Origin: Lachnospiraceae bacterium MD335
GTDB lineage: Bacteria; Bacillota; Clostridia; Lachnospirales; Lachnospiraceae
Direction: 5' to 3'
Assembly: GCA_000403335.2 (NCBI GenBank)
Contig: KE159628.1
Span: 913,263 to 977,262 of the forward strand
DNA length: 64,000 nt
In this document: positions 62,303 to 64,000 of the stretch, in pieces
How the letters are laid out: every line of letters begins with the position of its first letter
How positions within the stretch are numbered: position 1 is the stretch's first letter
Program-made: the position numbers and the translations under genes
Notes under the pieces: generated by a model
What the model saw: only the letters and a program-made list of their open reading frames with translations
Databases searched by the model: none
What the model was told of the DNA's origin: nothing

Positions 62303-62423
62303 AAAAACAGCGGCATTTCGACCGCTGCTTCTTATTTTTCCGTCTCCCTAGCAGTTGAAAAATAGCAAAACCAGCAATTACAACAAATGCAATGTCAGCT
62401 ATTTGTTTAAAAGTTTCATACAT
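62253..62423 (-). CDS. Small hydrophobic basic-tailed peptide, type I toxin/holin-like candidate
   Basis: From ATG 62423 with a strong AAAGGAGG eight bases upstream: MYETFKQIADIAFVVIAGFA then a short hydrophobic run and GRRKNKKQR. One transmembrane helix with a basic tail and a MxxYE(S/T)-like start recalls Gram-positive type I toxins (TxpA/BsrG) and holin-like toxins. The frame has no stop before the minus-strand terminator at 62302-62340; the formal stop is at 62253, inside the znuB-like gene on the other strand. So either transcripts end without a stop codon or read through. 56 aa to the formal stop. Confidence 0.5.
   Translation of the reverse strand: MYETFKQIADIAFVVIAGFAIFQLLGRRKNKKQRSKCRCFFISLTFSQQSNLGQTS
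62302..62340. terminator. Bidirectional terminator
   Basis: CAGCGG/CCGCTG (62308-62313, 62322-62327) with T-rich flank on the plus strand and a seven-T run on the minus strand. Ends the metal transporter unit and the minus-strand small peptide gene. Confidence 0.75.
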
Positions 62424-62457
62424 TTTCCAGTCCTCCTTTTTCCTGTAGACTGTAATT

Positions 62458-62486
62458 ATTTTAACATATTTGCATTAATAGCACAA
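62458..62486 (-). promoter_or_regulatory. Promoter of the minus-strand small peptide gene
   Basis: Minus strand TTGTGC (62481-62486), 17-bp spacer, TAAAAT (62458-62463), about 35 nt before the ATG. Confidence 0.5.
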
Positions 62487-62620
62487 CTTAGGTAACGTTA
62501 ACATATGTAAAATATGCATTTTTGTCGATTTATTAAAGACTTAGCCACTGGATATTAAAGTCATGGAAAAAATTCTTTTGGCATATTATTTATAGAGTTA
62601 CATATGTGTGGGTAGAATGT

Positions 62621-63340
62621 ATGGGTGTGAAGCAGGGAAAAAATACTGCAAAAATATTGACAATGCTTTTGGTGTTTGCAATGCTTTTGGTAGCACACGA
62701 GTCGGCACAATTTGTAAGCACGCTTGAAGAGCACATACGCGCGGCAAAAAATAAGTCGGTAACGATTGTGGTGGATGCCGGACATGGCGGAATTGACCCT
62801 GGAAAGGTCGGTATCAACAAAGCGTTGGAGAAGGATATTAATCTTGCAATCGCCCTGAAGCTTGAACGCAATTTGAAGGAAAGCGGCGTTAATGTGGTGA
62901 TGACGAGAACGGATGACAGCGGACTTTACAACGAGGGTGATTCCAATAAAAAGGTACGCGATATGAAGAAGCGTCTTTCGATTATTGAGGAGGCAAAACC
63001 GGAGCTTGCGGTGAGCATTCATCAGAACAGCTATCCCGACCCGTCAGTGTGCGGTGTGCAGGTGTTTTATTATAAGGATTCCGTAAAGAGCAAAGCTGCG
63101 GCGGAGATTATGCAGACACAGCTTGTAAAAAGTTTAAAACCATCAAAGGAGCGGGCTGCAAAGGATAACAGTAGTTATTATTTGCTAAAAAAGACATCTG
63201 TGCCGATTATGATTGTGGAATGTGCATTTATGAGCAACCCTACAGAAGCGGATTTATTGATTAAAGACGACTATCAGGAGAAGGTGGCGTGGGCAATTTA
63301 TATGGGCATTATGCAGGTGATAAACAGTGATAGTCCTTGA
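62621..63340 (+). CDS. N-acetylmuramoyl-L-alanine amidase, CwlD-like
   Basis: 239 aa from ATG 62621 (a GTG at 62606 is possible; no strong ribosome binding site). N-terminal signal/anchor (about 10-30), then Amidase_3: IVVDAGHGGIDPGKVG (zinc histidine), AVSIHQNSYPD (second histidine), and IMIVECAFMSNPTEADLL (catalytic glutamate). CwlD-type amidases make muramic-delta-lactam of spore cortex in spore formers; vegetative use is also possible. Confidence 0.9.
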   Translation: MGVKQGKNTAKILTMLLVFAMLLVAHESAQFVSTLEEHIRAAKNKSVTIVVDAGHGGIDPGKVGINKALEKDINLAIALKLERNLKESGVNVVMTRTDDSGLYNEGDSNKKVRDMKKRLSIIEEAKPELAVSIHQNSYPDPSVCGVQVFYYKDSVKSKAAAEIMQTQLVKSLKPSKERAAKDNSSYYLLKKTSVPIMIVECAFMSNPTEADLLIKDDYQEKVAWAIYMGIMQVINSDSP

Positions 63341-63365
63341 CATAAACATAATATTAGGATAAAAT
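63337..63365 (+). promoter_or_regulatory. Promoter of the DUF1266 lipoprotein gene
   Basis: TTGACA (63337-63342), 17-bp spacer, TAAAAT (63360-63365); the -35 box overlaps the stop codon of the amidase gene. Confidence 0.65.
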
Positions 63366-63427
63366 CATTTATCGGTGGTAGATTTTATAGAGTACCAAGG
63401 AGATTTAGAAAGGGGTATAGGTATCAA

Positions 63428-64000
63428 ATGAAAAAGATAAACAAAAATTTAGTAGTTGTAACGTTGTCGGTTGCTTTGGCAGCGTCAAGTCTGACGGGGT
63501 GCGGGGCAAGAACGATCGCAGACACTTCAAATGATGTCGCGGTTTCTAATGACGATGCAAAAAGTACGGCAGATGAAGCATCAACGGCTGAAGCTTCTTC
63601 GGAAGTTGTAGACAGCGTGGAGGGTGAGACAGATACGGTTCAATGGTTTAACGCTACTTACGCAATTCTTACATATTTAAACGGTCAGGATTATAATGTA
63701 TTTGGCGGTTCGGAACCCAGCATGATAATGGAAGCGCAGTATCAGTCAATGCTGGACAGCTCATGGGGTGTAACAGATCGCACGAGCGCAGACGAGACGC
63801 TTGACTGGATTTTGACAGAGGGACATCGTGATGATTTCATGATAACAGGCGAGCTGCTTTCACAGATTGTTGAAGAATGCGGAGAGGAAGAGTTGGTAGA
63901 TTTTCTGATTCAGGAATTTGAGGAAACTCCGGAGGAAGCGCAGCTGGATGCTGCGACATATAATATGTACAAAGAGTATGGTGAGACGGCAATTGACGGA
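63428..64000 (+). CDS. DUF1266-type lipoprotein, 3' end outside the window
   Basis: At least 191 aa from ATG 63428 (AAAGGGG upstream), open to the window edge. Lipobox SSLTGCG (cysteine near 25), Ser/Thr/Ala/Asp-rich linker, then SSWGVTDRTSADETLDWILT with EGHRDDF, the DUF1266 signature (WG(I/V) ... LdWL ... GHR). Surface-anchored, function unknown. Confidence 0.8.
   Translation, partial: MKKINKNLVVVTLSVALAASSLTGCGARTIADTSNDVAVSNDDAKSTADEASTAEASSEVVDSVEGETDTVQWFNATYAILTYLNGQDYNVFGGSEPSMIMEAQYQSMLDSSWGVTDRTSADETLDWILTEGHRDDFMITGELLSQIVEECGEEELVDFLIQEFEETPEEAQLDAATYNMYKEYGETAIDG

Overview
The window reads as a chromosome segment of a low-to-moderate GC Gram-positive anaerobe of the class Clostridia, most likely family Lachnospiraceae (inference). 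The grounds are strong AAAGGAG-type ribosome binding sites, occasional TTG/GTG starts, the Firmicutes blocks rpsF-ssb-rpsR and gdpP-rplI-dnaB, an IreB-RuvX-DUF1292 operon, a FolT ECF component, pyruvate formate-lyase with its activase, and many PcsB/SleB/GH25/DUF1266-type envelope proteins. No rRNA, tRNA, CRISPR array, prophage or intact insertion sequence was recognised.

Layout. 1-5.2 kb: BceAB-type ABC exporter, aminotransferase, UppP. 5.2-6.0 kb: graveyard of two decayed genes. 6-10.3 kb: cysteine desulfurase + ThiI (tRNA thiolation), a histidine-less HPr-like protein, MtaB. 10.4-15.6 kb: IreB, RuvX, DUF1292, RNase J, a short MltG-like protein, TrmR and a U32 peptidase-like tRNA hydroxylation protein. 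15.6-18.6 kb: pyruvate formate-lyase encoded in pieces: a core that lacks the glycyl-radical domain, a Cys-rich small protein, and a stand-alone glycyl-radical domain. 18.7-23.3 kb: secreted glycosidase-like protein, GH25 protein, sirtuin and small proteins. 23.3-30.9 kb: rpsF-ssb-rpsR, pepT, gdpP-rplI-dnaB, MerR-like regulator. 31-34.4 kb, mostly minus strand: ferredoxin, PflA, a membrane protein, FolT with a structured leader. 34.4-37.8 kb: long inverted repeat, membrane-anchored Mrr nuclease, YlmH, AAA/PD-(D/E)XK protein. 37.8-42.5 kb: 68-bp tandem hairpin array, then a pentose operon (FGGY kinase, L-ribulose-5-P 4-epimerase, split transketolase). 42.6-49.4 kb: DUF362 iron-sulfur protein, SigV/RsiV pair, truncated VanZ, P-loop kinase, DD-carboxypeptidase. 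49.5-56.4 kb: chemoreceptor, SIMPL protein, TsaC/Sua5, a second long inverted repeat, RpiB, Upp, a coiled-coil cell wall hydrolase. 56.5-60.8 kb: FHA / PP2C phosphatase / Ser-Thr kinase module with a small membrane protein and a lipoprotein. 60.8-64 kb: metal ABC transporter, a possible toxin-like small peptide on the minus strand, CwlD-like amidase, and a DUF1266 lipoprotein cut by the window edge.

The most notable points are (i) the split pyruvate formate-lyase, with a third small protein that keeps the docking-type N-terminus of the glycyl-radical domain but replaces its radical loop with a C-x2-C-x6-C tail; and (ii) a family of two-hairpin elements placed directly in front of start codons of unrelated genes, always in the orientation of the downstream gene and carrying its Shine-Dalgarno. 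A 68-bp three-fold hairpin array and two approximately 165-bp long-hairpin elements with a common apex are further unexplained structures. All family calls are by eye from translated sequence; no database search was run.
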